Shown: positions 8,553 to 18,292 of the stretch, one piece after another | Numbering within the stretch: position 1 is the first letter of the stretch | Layout of the letters: every line of letters begins with the position of its first letter | Source: an uncultured Candidatus Poseidoniales archaeon | GTDB taxonomy: Archaea; Thermoplasmatota; Poseidoniia; Poseidoniales; Poseidoniaceae | Assembly (NCBI GenBank): GCA_905182125.1 | Contig: CAJJAV010000009.1 | Location: 1 to 64,000 of the forward strand | Length of the DNA: 64,000 nt | Direction: 5' to 3' | The notes under the pieces: model-generated | The model's database searches: none | What the model was told of the DNA's origin: nothing | Seen by the model: only the letters and a program-made list of their open reading frames with translations | Position numbers and translations under genes: made by a program

Positions 8553-10373
8553 TCAAGGTCGTGTTCGGCGCTGGAGCAAGCCAACGACCACACCGACGAA
8601 GAGAAGCACCAGCAATGATGGTGCGAACGAGGGGACAAGTCCGGGTGAACCAACGGCTGCTCCAGTGACCACCAAGTGGTTTTTGTTGTTGCCTTCATCA
8701 TATTCATCGATCACGTTGAGGTAATCGATTACTAAACGCAAATCATACTGGCCAGTTTGTGGCACGGTGTAATTCCAGATCAGAGTTTCAGTGCTGTCAG
8801 ATAGCGTTCCAGAGGGAAGGGTTCTGGCTTCCATAACCGTCCAGCTCACTGATGCCGTACGGTCTGCAGGGGCCGATTCAAGGCGAACGACAACGCTCCC
8901 ACCGTAGTCTTGATTGCTTTCAAGAACGCTCGTGATGGTGATGTTACCAGAGTTTTCCCCCGGGCGTACGATGAGCCTGTCGAGGTTGGTTTGCGTTGCG
9001 TTCCAAGCCAAGTCAAGACCGGGTAGGATTTGGAATGAACTTGGGTTGGAGGCGTATTCATTGCCCGCCTGATCGATCACGACTGCTCGAACCATCAAAT
9101 GCTGGCGGGACTTTGTTGCCCAGTTTGACAAAGCCACGGTGGCGTCAAGTCCAGTGACGCCAAAGTTCAGCCAGCGTCCTGAAAGGTCAGGCGTTTGACC
9201 AACACCGTTGGAGTCAAAGCCGTACTGCATGTAGGATGCTGTGAGGTCCAATCCGGACCCATCGTCTTGGGCGTTGAAACTTACGTTTGCTGGCCCGACT
9301 CGACTTGTGGTCAATTCGTCGATGACCCAGCCGCTTGCTTCAGGGGCCGTCTCATCGATTTGGATGACGACTTGGGACGATGGGCCAATGTTGCCAATGC
9401 GATCCACTGAACGGAACAGGATCGTATGGCTTCCTTCACTCAGGGCAAAGGTTGTCGAATCTGTGGTCACGGTCGACCAGGTGGTGCCATCGGTGCTGAT
9501 TTGGCACGAAGCAACGCCGCTGCCTTGACCGTCATCTGCTGCGGTGATCAAACCGCTCACGGCTACAGTGCCACTGTTTTGCCAGGTGTTGCCGGAACCG
9601 ACCGTCAATGTGCCCAAACTTGGACCACTGCGATCAATACCAATGAACATGGTCTCGCTTGAAGAGAGGCCTGAGTCATCATGAACGGTAAGGCGTGGAT
9701 TATAGGTGCCTTCACTCATTGCGCCACTGGTCCAATCCCAGCCATAGTTGAGCGAAGAAGGGCCGTCGTTCGTTGGAGCGCCAGGGCCTGGTGCGTTGGC
9801 GAGGGTTGCGTAGCTCAGGTCGTCATCGCTTGCACCCCAACGGAAAGCAATGGCTTCATCAGCAGCGATGCCAAACCAAGCGCGATCATTTGCAGAGTCT
9901 CCGCTTCCAACATCAGCGTTTAGGGCTGTGAAGATGGTGATCAGTGGAACTTGATTTGCGATGGCGAAGGTGTCCGAAGTCACCACCACATCTTCATCGA
10001 CGTCAGCATCCCAAGCCGTCGCACGTAGGTTGTACGATCCATTGGCGTGTGCGGTTGAATCGAAGTAGGTCAACCATGGCACGCTGGTGAGGTTGGTGAC
10101 CGTGGTCCACGACGTACCGTCAGAGGACAATTCAATGAGGATTGAAGTTACGCTTGCATCGCCGCTGAGTGAGAAGGTGAGTTGATGTTGTCCAGTGATT
10201 GAATCACCGGTGGAAGGCCCATTTGAGAAGGTCAAGACCAGGTTTGAGTCGGCTGTCATCACGCTGTTTTCGCTCAGGCTTGACGAGCCAGCATCGTGTG
10301 CGTTCCAGAGAGGGGAAGCACCCATGCCTAACAGGAGAAGCACGAGGAACGCTGTGACCGCCGTTCTTCCCAT
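8553..10373 (-). CDS. Secreted, C-terminally anchored Ig/CARDB-type protein
   Basis: Predicted cell-surface protein of about 606 residues, function unknown. It has an N-terminal signal sequence (GRTAVTAFLVLLLLGMGAS), several beta-sandwich Ig-like segments (for example DRSGPSLGTLTVGSG and DETAPEASGWVIDELTTSR, each a typical domain opening), a CARDB-like domain near residues 470-580 ending VIDEYDEGNNKNHLVVTG, and a C-terminal hydrophobic helix followed by QRRTRP. The ATG at 10373 puts the signal peptide at the N-terminus; the frame runs to a TTG at 10418. It lies just upstream of the KH gene on the same strand. Confidence 0.8.
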   Translation of the reverse strand: MGRTAVTAFLVLLLLGMGASPLWNAHDAGSSSLSENSVMTADSNLVLTFSNGPSTGDSITGQHQLTFSLSGDASVTSILIELSSDGTSWTTVTNLTSVPWLTYFDSTAHANGSYNLRATAWDADVDEDVVVTSDTFAIANQVPLITIFTALNADVGSGDSANDRAWFGIAADEAIAFRWGASDDDLSYATLANAPGPGAPTNDGPSSLNYGWDWTSGAMSEGTYNPRLTVHDDSGLSSSETMFIGIDRSGPSLGTLTVGSGNTWQNSGTVAVSGLITAADDGQGSGVASCQISTDGTTWSTVTTDSTTFALSEGSHTILFRSVDRIGNIGPSSQVVIQIDETAPEASGWVIDELTTSRVGPANVSFNAQDDGSGLDLTASYMQYGFDSNGVGQTPDLSGRWLNFGVTGLDATVALSNWATKSRQHLMVRAVVIDQAGNEYASNPSSFQILPGLDLAWNATQTNLDRLIVRPGENSGNITITSVLESNQDYGGSVVVRLESAPADRTASVSWTVMEARTLPSGTLSDSTETLIWNYTVPQTGQYDLRLVIDYLNVIDEYDEGNNKNHLVVTGAAVGSPGLVPSFAPSLLVLLFVGVVVGLLQRRTRP

Positions 10374-10570
10374 GGACCCTTGACGGGTGAGGTTGTCCTT
10401 CAATGCTCCCCTTTGCAAGCGGTTCAGGTTGCCAAATTAAGCCTCGAAAAAACAATCCCAAAGTGCACCTCGAACATCCAATTGGCGAAACCGCATGATG
10501 CATCGGAACCCTGAATTTTTGGGTCTGTTTGAGATGGGTTCAAGTGCTTTGCTGGGCCTCCATCTTCTGT

Positions 10571-13387
10571 ATGGCGAACTCATGGAAGGCAGTTGTTGCG
10601 ATTCTCTTGCTTGGGATGGCCACCTTGCCACTGAACGTGAGCGCTGTTGAAGTTGGCGATATTCAGGCATCTCCATCCGGTGTAGCGTTCTCCCCTTCGT
10701 CCCCGAAAGCAGGGGACACGGTGACGATTTACCTCACCATGTACAACAACGGACAGACCTACGCAACCGATGTTGAATACACCTTTTACCGCAATGCGCT
10801 TGGTTCCAATAACATCATCGAGCAAGGTCGAATTGACATCGATGGAGAAACCGCAGAACAGGTTTCTACCCAGTGGATCAACGTCATCGAAGGGGAGCAT
10901 GAACTGCATGTGCAAATCGAGTACCCCCGGGATTCGGGCACAACGGCTGATTTTTATGTTCCATTCACCGTTACTGGCTTGCCGAATCTCAAAGTAACAA
11001 CGCTTGAGGTTTCACCTTCATCTGGCATCTTTGCAGGTGACACAGTGACCCTTTCCTCCCTTGTTCGCAACACTGGCAGTGAGCCCGCAGGTGCAAGCGT
11101 GTTGCATGTCGATCTTCCAGGCAATGACGATCAAGACCTCGCCACCCCTGGCTTGGCTGCAGACGCTTCGGTTTGGGTCAACACCACCTTCATCGCTCCA
11201 GAAAGCGGCGCACATTCCGTCTTTGTCACCCCCGATTACCAATCAGCCATCGAGGAATCATCGGAAGTGAACAAGCAACAAAGCATCGATTTCAACGTCG
11301 AAACCCGCATGGATGTGTACCATCAAGGTGAACTGACCGTGGAGATTGAACAAGGAGCCCTCGAAGGCCCATGGACCATCACGGGCCGACTTGCTCGAAC
11401 CAATGGAAGCGGCACAACCGAAGTTCCAATGTGGTTGGAAGTTCCAAATGAAAACGGCGGATTGGTGACTTCAGTCCCCTTCACCGTCACCATGACGGGT
11501 GAAGGTTACGCTGAGAAAGAATGGACGCACACGCTCACCTCGAGCGACCTCAGTTCGCTCTCTGTCGGACAACACCAACTCACGGCACAAATCGATCCAT
11601 TTGGTAACGCACCGTTCACTCAAGAATCAACCGCCAATGACCGAACGACAACTTCCCTTTCCATCTACCCAATCCCCGATGTGTTTGTCGATCCAATCGC
11701 CATTGCCTCCAGCCCTTCGGTAAATTCCGGGGACAAAGTGATCTGGCGAGTGAGCATGAGCAACAACGGCGACATTGAGGTGTCAGGAAAGTTGCATTAC
11801 ACTTGGGAAGGGGCAGAAGCCACATCACCCGTGATTTACCTTGACCCTGGTCAAAGCCGTACCTGGGAAGTTGAACTGACAACTTCCCTCGGAGCACACG
11901 ATGCGACCTTCGTTGCTGGCTGGGTTGCCTTGGCAGGAAGTTGGGATTCAAATCCTTTGAACAGTGAAGCAAACGGAGTTGTTGTTGTTGAAGCGGAACT
12001 CCGCCTCGAGTGGTGGCTCTCTTCGTTCAGCATTCTCGATGATGAAGCAAACCTAGCGTCTTCTCCATTGGATGCCGGTGAATCTTACATCTTTGCTATC
12101 GAACTGATCAGCACGGAAACGGGCAGTTTGACCTTCGATTGCATGGACGGAAACAATGAGTTGCTGATGACGCTCAACGCCTCAGTCCTCAACCGTGGCG
12201 ATCGAGTTGCCCTCAACTGCGATTTCACCGCCTATGCGCCGATCTCCACGATCATGCTTGTTCCTTCAGACTCCACCGTCACCTCGACCTTCACCCGTAG
12301 CTTCACAACGGTCCTGACCGATGAAGCCATTGAAGACTTGAACGACAGTGCTGATTTAGGTACATTCAGTCTCATCGGACTGGGAGCACTCGCTCTTCTT
12401 GCCGTCCTCGTGGCTGCAATCCTCATGACCCGGGACCGGGAAGAAGAAGTTGAACGTGACATCTTCGATTATTGCCCTGCTTGCGATGGCGAACTCGAAG
12501 GCACTGAGGACCGTTGCCAACACTGTGCTTTCAACCTCAAGAAGGCAAGAAAACAATTCCACGATTGCGATGAGTGTGGGGAATCGATCCCCGACCTTCT
12601 CGACAACTGCGTTTACTGTGGTGCCGATCAAGATGTTGCTTCGTACTTCGAGCAACGGCAACGTAGGGAAACCAAGGCCAAGGAGACCGTGGCCATCCCT
12701 GATGCTGAAGAAGATGAAAATGAAATCGTCGAAGGTACTGAGAACTTTGCACAAGCAGTCAAGGACTTTGGTTACGATGAAGACAACCTCGAAGAGGAAT
12801 GGGACGAAAACATCATCACCGCTGAAGCAGAAGTTGAAGCAGCATTCGACCGTCGTAACGCTTACGAAATAGAGCGAGAAAACATGACTGATGAAGAGTT
12901 GGAAGCCTACGATCACACGGTGACGACCACCCTCAAGAACATGGACCAACTCAGTGTAGAGGGCATGGATCTCGATGACATCATCAAATCCAAGGGCGAA
13001 ATGATCTCTTTGAAAGATGAAGGTGACGATGGTTCAACCCTCAGTGCAAGCGACGCAAAGATTCGTGGGCGTTTGTACGAAATCACTGGTGAAGACGGTA
13101 TCATGCCTGGCGACGAAGTGAATGTTGGTATGCAGATGACTGATTCATCCTTAGCAGGCAACGAAGTTGCAGAAACCACCGCGGACTTCACCGTCATCGA
13201 GGACGATACGCGCCCCTTGACATCTGAAAACCCCGAATCATCCAAGCCAAAACAAGCTCGTCGACGAGCACCTCGTCGAAAAGCAACTGAAGAGGCGGCC
13301 CCCCAAATGTCTGAATGTGGCGCCTGTGGTGCTGATCTGGCAATGGATGCAAAGGAATGTGGCACATGCGGTGCTAAGTTCGAGTGA
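10571..13387 (+). CDS. Membrane protein with CARDB-type exterior and cytoplasmic zinc ribbons
   Basis: A 938-residue single-pass protein with a receptor-like layout. After the signal peptide (MANSWKAVVAILLLGMATL) come CARDB/Ig-like beta domains outside the cell (SSPKAGDTVTIYLTMYNNGQ; SSPSVNSGDKVIWRVSMSNN). A membrane helix at about residue 610 (GLGALALLAVLVAAILM) is followed by a basic/acidic stop-transfer. Inside are two zinc ribbons (CPACDGELEGTEDRCQHC and CDECGESIPDLLDNCVYCG), a long acidic coiled region, a basic patch (KPKQARRRAPRRK) and a final zinc ribbon (CGACGADLAMDAKECGTCG). The ATG at 10571 is used because it gives the signal peptide directly. Ligand and partner are unknown. Confidence 0.85.
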   Translation: MANSWKAVVAILLLGMATLPLNVSAVEVGDIQASPSGVAFSPSSPKAGDTVTIYLTMYNNGQTYATDVEYTFYRNALGSNNIIEQGRIDIDGETAEQVSTQWINVIEGEHELHVQIEYPRDSGTTADFYVPFTVTGLPNLKVTTLEVSPSSGIFAGDTVTLSSLVRNTGSEPAGASVLHVDLPGNDDQDLATPGLAADASVWVNTTFIAPESGAHSVFVTPDYQSAIEESSEVNKQQSIDFNVETRMDVYHQGELTVEIEQGALEGPWTITGRLARTNGSGTTEVPMWLEVPNENGGLVTSVPFTVTMTGEGYAEKEWTHTLTSSDLSSLSVGQHQLTAQIDPFGNAPFTQESTANDRTTTSLSIYPIPDVFVDPIAIASSPSVNSGDKVIWRVSMSNNGDIEVSGKLHYTWEGAEATSPVIYLDPGQSRTWEVELTTSLGAHDATFVAGWVALAGSWDSNPLNSEANGVVVVEAELRLEWWLSSFSILDDEANLASSPLDAGESYIFAIELISTETGSLTFDCMDGNNELLMTLNASVLNRGDRVALNCDFTAYAPISTIMLVPSDSTVTSTFTRSFTTVLTDEAIEDLNDSADLGTFSLIGLGALALLAVLVAAILMTRDREEEVERDIFDYCPACDGELEGTEDRCQHCAFNLKKARKQFHDCDECGESIPDLLDNCVYCGADQDVASYFEQRQRRETKAKETVAIPDAEEDENEIVEGTENFAQAVKDFGYDEDNLEEEWDENIITAEAEVEAAFDRRNAYEIERENMTDEELEAYDHTVTTTLKNMDQLSVEGMDLDDIIKSKGEMISLKDEGDDGSTLSASDAKIRGRLYEITGEDGIMPGDEVNVGMQMTDSSLAGNEVAETTADFTVIEDDTRPLTSENPESSKPKQARRRAPRRKATEEAAPQMSECGACGADLAMDAKECGTCGAKFE

Positions 13388-13546
13388 CCACCTGGAAAAG
13401 GGTGCCCGTCGGCTTTCATAGGGTACGTCACAGCTTTCGCTCGGCAAGTCCAGACGTCATTCGGGCATTGGAAGGTAGGGGTTCTGTCCTTTCAAACCCT
13501 CGCAAGAGCCTGCACTGATTTGATATGCGAGGCGCGGCTGGGATGA

Positions 13547-14095
13547 ATGATGAAGCGGTACCTTCTGCCTCTTGCACTGGTCCTCACCATGGTGCTTTCC
13601 AACACCGCCGGGTGCATGGGTCTGATTCCAGCTCGAGAGAGCATTGAAGCCATGCGGGGCGAAGCAGAGGAATCAATCACCGTTGAATCCACCAGCTTTA
13701 GCCATGTCTTTGACTCGATTGATATCGAACCTTACACCAACTCATCGACCATTGCAGTCGATGAAGGCGCAACTCAAATCATCATTTACAGGAAAGTTAC
13801 CATCACGGGAACAGACAGTATTTCCTGTTTTGATGGCGGCATAACCCGCTATGTCCGGGCAACACTCATCGAACCGAACGGCGAAACTGCATGGGAATTG
13901 GATGAATGCGAAGATGTCCAGCCGATCACCATCACCCTCACACCTGATCCAACCCTCCCAATTGGCGAGTGGACCCTCTCGGTCGATGCTCGTGGTTTTG
14001 GCATACCAGGTACTGGTGCACAGGACTCCTTCACCGTTACAGTAAGCGTTCAAAGCACTTGCATCATCTATCCACCGAATGATGTTTGCTCGTGA
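13547..14095 (+). CDS. Putative lipoprotein of unknown function
   Basis: Protein of 182 residues with a signal sequence ending in a lipobox-like NTAGC (cysteine at residue 23), so it is probably lipid-anchored outside the cell. The mature part is predicted beta-rich, for example GATQIIIYRKVTITGTDS and EWTLSVDARGFGIPGTGAQD, with a few cysteines that could form disulfides. No family was recognised. It ends 2 bases before the convergent nuclease-like gene. The ATG-ATG start is at 13547; a weak TATA-like GATATG is about 25 bases upstream. Confidence 0.75.
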   Translation: MMKRYLLPLALVLTMVLSNTAGCMGLIPARESIEAMRGEAEESITVESTSFSHVFDSIDIEPYTNSSTIAVDEGATQIIIYRKVTITGTDSISCFDGGITRYVRATLIEPNGETAWELDECEDVQPITITLTPDPTLPIGEWTLSVDARGFGIPGTGAQDSFTVTVSVQSTCIIYPPNDVCS

Positions 14096-14097
14096 AC

Positions 14098-15294
14098 TCA
14101 CACCAATGCTTCGGTGCAAGCGTACCTTCTCGAACAGTTCCTACATTTTCCTGGGCGTTGATGGTTCCTCTTGGCTCCACCTTCGACCATCAACCGTTGA
14201 ATCTCGCCGATGGCAGAAAACAGATCTTGTTTGGCCTTGTCGTTCCATTCAATTTGATGCAGGTTTTCCTTTCCATAGCGGATCACGCCGTATGGTGAAC
14301 TTTTCTTGGTGTTAATTTCCACCAGATGAAGGTAGGCAAGCACCTGCATTCGATGGGAGGGATGTGGCAGTTTTGGCACTTTACCAGTCTTCTGTTCAAC
14401 CGGAATAAATTCACCATCAACAATCACGATTTGGTCAGGCCTTCCTCGCAGGCCTGTGATGCTGTCCACGAGCAGGTTTGTCGATGCGTCATCATCGGAG
14501 TAGGCAACTTCGTGGTCAGGCTCCAAATCCACATCCTTGCGGAGGTGTTCCAAGGCGTTATCTGACAACAGAACCTTCTGCAGTTGCCACGAAGCAGCGA
14601 GGGTCCAAGCCATGGCGGTCATGAAAAGAATAAACGTAGCCTGGGAACGGTCGTCCGCACCGACAAGAGCGATGGCGTGCAAGCCCAAGACAATGGCTCC
14701 GAAGAAGAGTAAAACCTCAGTCCGACCAGCCTCAAACCAACCACCGATGAAGTTTTGTTGTTCAAACACAGGTTGGATTTCCTTGTGCTGGCTGATGATT
14801 CGTGACCTGGTTTGGGACACGGTCTCATTCCATCCCAGCCACTTTCGCCATGGCAAATAGGTCGCAATCAATCCAGCGATCAGCAAAACCAAGGCCCACA
14901 ACACGAGGTATCGGGCGAAGTCAAGTGGGGTCCGTACCACATCGTCGATGTAGTTGAACGCAATACCATCGATGACAAAAGCAACCGTCACTGAAAACCA
15001 CCAGGTCCAGATGATTGTTGCTCGACGCACTGAGGATTTCATTTCTTTGAACGATTCCATTTGTTCATGAATTTCGGCGTGCTTTTTGGCCCCGGCTTCA
15101 ATCGCCTCGCCCTGGCCAGAATTCCCCTCTCGGGAGAGCGCCCATGACATTGGGCAGTATTCGTGGCGTTCGAGATCACTCGCACTCAAATTCAATGCGT
15201 CGTTGTTTTCGTCACGCCAAATGTCATCGTTATGCAAACTGGCTTTGTAGGTCCCGATTTTGGAGCCGGTGGAGTCATCCGATACTCCCGCCAT
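14098..15294 (-). CDS. Membrane-embedded Cas4/RecB-like PD-(D/E)XK nuclease
   Basis: A 398-residue protein that combines the marks of a Cas4-type Fe-S nuclease with four membrane helices. Nuclease parts: LSASDLERHEYCPMSWAL (C47), a His motif GAKKHAEIHE (H72/H76), GRPDQIV (D287), FIPVEQKTGK (E300, K302), RMQVLAYLHL (Q317, Y321) and the C-terminal trio GKCRNCSRRYAC (C384, C387, C393), giving the one-plus-three cysteine pattern. Helices near residues 93-115, 127-148, 192-212 and 219-240 sit between the His motif and the catalytic core. No cas genes are nearby. It is divergent from rps2. Confidence 0.8.
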   Translation of the reverse strand: MAGVSDDSTGSKIGTYKASLHNDDIWRDENNDALNLSASDLERHEYCPMSWALSREGNSGQGEAIEAGAKKHAEIHEQMESFKEMKSSVRRATIIWTWWFSVTVAFVIDGIAFNYIDDVVRTPLDFARYLVLWALVLLIAGLIATYLPWRKWLGWNETVSQTRSRIISQHKEIQPVFEQQNFIGGWFEAGRTEVLLFFGAIVLGLHAIALVGADDRSQATFILFMTAMAWTLAASWQLQKVLLSDNALEHLRKDVDLEPDHEVAYSDDDASTNLLVDSITGLRGRPDQIVIVDGEFIPVEQKTGKVPKLPHPSHRMQVLAYLHLVEINTKKSSPYGVIRYGKENLHQIEWNDKAKQDLFSAIGEIQRLMVEGGAKRNHQRPGKCRNCSRRYACTEALV

Positions 15295-15395
15295 GGCTCA
15301 CAGTAGAGCGCCTTAGCCTTGAGTTCTTCCACGGCTCTGGGTGTCATTTTCACCCTGATTCGGGTTTGGACTTGTTTGGTTTCACTGCGAAGCGG

Positions 15396-15404
15396 TTTAA
15401 TATG
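15396..15404 (+). promoter_or_regulatory. TATA-like box of rps2
   Basis: TTTAATATG lies 34 bases before the rps2 ATG in the 143-bp divergent spacer. The spacing suggests a short leader that includes the GAGGT ribosome site at 15427-15431. The assignment is by sequence and spacing only. Confidence 0.45.
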
Positions 15405-15437
15405 GGATTCAAGTCGACCGACTGCTGAGGTCTTGCA

Positions 15438-16046
15438 ATGTCCGAAGAAATGAATTTACTCATCCCGTTTGAATCCTATGAGGAAAACGCCGTTAACATC
15501 GGTACTCAACAAAAGAGTGCTGACATGGCCCGCTTTATTGACACCGTCCGCGAAGATGGTCTTTACCTTCTCAATGTCAACATGACCGACTCACGAATTC
15601 GTGCCATCGCAGAATTCCTTAACCGCTTCGAGGCACCTCGAATCATGGTTGTATCAGCTCGTCAATACGGCCAACGCCCAGCTCGTAAATTTGCAGAGTC
15701 CATTGGAGCAAACGCTGCTGTTGGTCGTTTCATCCCAGGTTCGTTGACCAACCCGGTCTTGCGCTCCTACGTGGAACCAGACATCCTCTTCGTCACCGAC
15801 CCTGCTGCAGATCAGCAAGCACTCCGTGAAGCAGTCAACTCCGGATTGCCAATTGTTGGCATCGTTGACGCTAACAACAACCTTCGCAACGTCGACGTGG
15901 CACTCCCTGCCAACAACAAGGGTCGTCGCTCGCTCGCACTGGTTTACTGGCTCTTGGCCCGTGAAGTGCTGAAGGTCCGTGGCGCTACCACCGACGAGGC
16001 CTGGGCAGAGAGCCAAGACCTCGAAGAATGGCAGTCCACCTTCTGA
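15438..16046 (+). CDS. rps2: Small-subunit ribosomal protein S2 (uS2)
   Basis: Archaeal S2 of 202 residues, a small-subunit protein on the back of the head/platform. Characteristic blocks are NIGTQQKSADMARFIDTVRE, APRIMVVSARQYGQRPARKF, GRFIPGSLTNPVLRSYVEPD, LFVTDPAADQQALREAV and GLPIVGIVDANNNLRNVD. The length is normal for archaea. A GAGGT ribosome site lies 6 bases before the ATG. Unlike many archaea, it is not flanked by RNA polymerase subunits or enolase here; it stands alone between a divergent nuclease-like gene and a convergent dus gene 5 bases away. Confidence 0.96.
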   Translation: MSEEMNLLIPFESYEENAVNIGTQQKSADMARFIDTVREDGLYLLNVNMTDSRIRAIAEFLNRFEAPRIMVVSARQYGQRPARKFAESIGANAAVGRFIPGSLTNPVLRSYVEPDILFVTDPAADQQALREAVNSGLPIVGIVDANNNLRNVDVALPANNKGRRSLALVYWLLAREVLKVRGATTDEAWAESQDLEEWQSTF

Positions 16047-16051
16047 GCAGA

Positions 16052-17107
16052 TCACTCAGCGGCTTCGCCCGCTAGGAACAAACTGATACCTTCAGCGAAA
16101 GCCTCGGGTGTTGGAGCACCATGCATCACTGCTCGAACCTTTTTCCCCCCAGGTAACCCCTTTGTGAACGCCACAGCATGACGTTGCATCCATCGCGGTT
16201 GAAGACCCACGGTTTGATTTGAAAATTCGATGTACTTGTCCCAACACCAACGTCGAGCAGCAAATGATTGCCCAATAGGGGAGCGGTCGTACCAATCATC
16301 AGCGTTTGCTTTGACCCAAGGAAGATCTTCTAATTTCATCCACCCGAGGCCGACTTTGATTTCACCAAACACAGAGGGACGCCCAATCGCTCCTCGCCCG
16401 ACCATAAGTCCAGCAGCTCCGGTCACTTCCAAGCAATCTCTGGCACTTGCAGTATCCATCACATCACCGTTGGCGACCACAGGGGTCTCAACAGCGTCGA
16501 CGATGGCCTTGATTGAATTCCAATCCGCTTCGCCAGAATACCGTTGCCGCAAGGTGCGGCCGTGAACGCAAAGGCGCGCAGTCCCAATGTCTTCCAATGA
16601 TTTGCAGATGTCAAGGGCGTTGTTCGCACCTTGTCCCGTGCCTAGTCGCATCTTTGCAGTCACTGGGACATCGACCCGCTGGATGATACCATCGACCATT
16701 GATACCAAATTATCAGGTTCACCCATCAACGCTGCTCCAGCACATATTTTGGTCACCTTTGGCGCAGGGCAGCCAAAATTGAGATCGATGATGTCTGCTG
16801 TTGGTGCGAGCATTTCCGCTGCAGTGGCCATGTCGCCAGGGTCACCGCCAAAAATTTGAGGGATAAAAGGGACCTCTGTTTCATGGGATTCCATTTTTCT
16901 CCAGGACACGGCAGCCTCGCGAGTCAACGCGGTGCTGTTGGTAAATTCAGTGATGGTGACATCAGCACCGCATGCTTTCGATAGCAATCGAAACGGTAGA
17001 TCCGAAACTCCGGCCATTGGTGCAAGGAACAAAGGCCGTGGCTCACCATCCCAAGCACCGGGTTTTGTAGCGATGTGTTGTGACAACCAACGGCCTCCTT
17101 CAAGCAT
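16052..17107 (-). CDS. dus: tRNA-dihydrouridine synthase
   Basis: FMN-dependent enzyme reducing uridine to dihydrouridine in tRNA. The TIM-barrel signatures are LFLAPMAGVSDLPFRLL, the active-site IIDLNFGCPAPKV with its catalytic cysteine, PVTAKMRLG, CVHGRTLRQRYSGEADW, PVVANGDV and GLMVGRGAIGRP. Its length (351 residues) is typical. I use the ATG at 17107 rather than the TTG at 17122. It overlaps the upstream regulator gene by 8 bases, suggesting coupled translation with that winged-helix protein. Confidence 0.94.
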   Translation of the reverse strand: MLEGGRWLSQHIATKPGAWDGEPRPLFLAPMAGVSDLPFRLLSKACGADVTITEFTNSTALTREAAVSWRKMESHETEVPFIPQIFGGDPGDMATAAEMLAPTADIIDLNFGCPAPKVTKICAGAALMGEPDNLVSMVDGIIQRVDVPVTAKMRLGTGQGANNALDICKSLEDIGTARLCVHGRTLRQRYSGEADWNSIKAIVDAVETPVVANGDVMDTASARDCLEVTGAAGLMVGRGAIGRPSVFGEIKVGLGWMKLEDLPWVKANADDWYDRSPIGQSFAARRWCWDKYIEFSNQTVGLQPRWMQRHAVAFTKGLPGGKKVRAVMHGAPTPEAFAEGISLFLAGEAAE

Positions 17108-18206
17108 CGATTTCTTCGACAAGTTCAGCGACCCTTCTCATTCGGCGCAACACTCGATCGAGGCGTTCAGTAACCTTTCGAGCGACATCTTCAGGGCGTT
17201 CTCCAGCCATCCGATGCCCCATAGGCAAACGGCCACCGAGTAAATTGAGGAGCAACATTTGTTCAGAAGGCTCGATGCCTTTCATGCCCTCTTCAACATC
17301 TTCGACTTTGAGTTTCCCTTTTTTCAACAAACCTAAGAATTGAGACTGCTGTTTCGTGTTCAACAAACGTTGGAAGCCACCCTTTTTCAGCATCCAATCC
17401 TCGCCTCTTCGTTGATGTTGGGCCATCATGGCAGCCCACAGGGCGACGCTGAGGCGATCAATCCGTGGAACCCTCTCCACGGCCCCACTTGTTCGGAACC
17501 TCTCTAATATCCGCCCTAGCCGGGCTTTTGGTCCATCAACAAGTTCAGCAGCCTCATCCAAAGACAAGGGTGCCCCTCGTGCAAGCAACATCTCAAACAG
17601 TTGAACTGAGATTGAATCAGGATTTGCTTCCTTGCCAGGTCGTTCGCCAAGCAGACCAAAGTCCCCCATCCATTGAGAGATTTCACTGGTGTTTCCTTCA
17701 TTGGGCAACGGTCGAACTTCAACAACACCAAGAGCGAGGGGGGGCGTGTCACTTTCTGGCACTTCGAGCGCCATGCGAACCGGTTCTCTCGTCCAGTGTT
17801 CAGCGATCAGTGACAGCCGTTGACGGACGATGGTTTGGCATTGAACGGTGAAAAACTCAATGGCGTTGCTCAAGGAACCGCCCCGCAAGTAATAGCGTCG
17901 CCATCCCTTTCCTTCATTGGTGTAGCCAACAAGGCCGGATTCAACCAACCGGGACAGGTGGTGATTCAACGATGCAGGTGTCAACGCCAATTCATCAGCA
18001 AGCATTTGGGCGTCCCAACTCGATGTTGGCTGGACAAAAAGGAAATCTCTGAGCAAGCGATGAACAGGACCAGCCCGTCCTAAGTCTGCTGTTGCCTCGC
18101 CTCGTTTTCGAACCAAGCACAAACTTTCGATGAACCAAGCGACGAGACCATCGATGTCGCGTTCGGTGGTCGGAAGTGGAACTTCTTGAATTCGAACACT
18201 GAACAT
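17100..18206 (-). CDS. ArsR-like winged-helix regulator, 368 residues
   Basis: Predicted DNA-binding regulator. A winged helix near residues 55-130 reads RLLRDFLFVQPTSSWDAQML then ADELALTPASLNHHLSRLVE and SGLVGYTNEGKGWRRYYLRG. A second possible HTH lies in the C-terminal half (LSLDEAAELVDGPKARLGRI), ending in a helical, basic tail (ERLDRVLRRMRRVAELVEEI). No ligand domain was recognised. The ATG at 18206 is preferred over longer frames. It sits between another winged-helix gene and dus, all on the minus strand, with an 8-base overlap into dus. Confidence 0.75.
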   Translation of the reverse strand: MFSVRIQEVPLPTTERDIDGLVAWFIESLCLVRKRGEATADLGRAGPVHRLLRDFLFVQPTSSWDAQMLADELALTPASLNHHLSRLVESGLVGYTNEGKGWRRYYLRGGSLSNAIEFFTVQCQTIVRQRLSLIAEHWTREPVRMALEVPESDTPPLALGVVEVRPLPNEGNTSEISQWMGDFGLLGERPGKEANPDSISVQLFEMLLARGAPLSLDEAAELVDGPKARLGRILERFRTSGAVERVPRIDRLSVALWAAMMAQHQRRGEDWMLKKGGFQRLLNTKQQSQFLGLLKKGKLKVEDVEEGMKGIEPSEQMLLLNLLGGRLPMGHRMAGERPEDVARKVTERLDRVLRRMRRVAELVEEIDA

Positions 18207-18292
18207 GGCCCTTGTGCCTCGACGAGGGTCTTTGAAGACTGTGCAGTAAATGACGCTGGAGCGGCGAAAATTAGACCTGTTTCTGAAAACGG

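Noticed and set aside
13460-13515. Possible tRNA-like T-arm (AGGGGTT...AACCCT) between genes
   Set aside because: No acceptor, D or anticodon arms fit around it; a simple hairpin at most.
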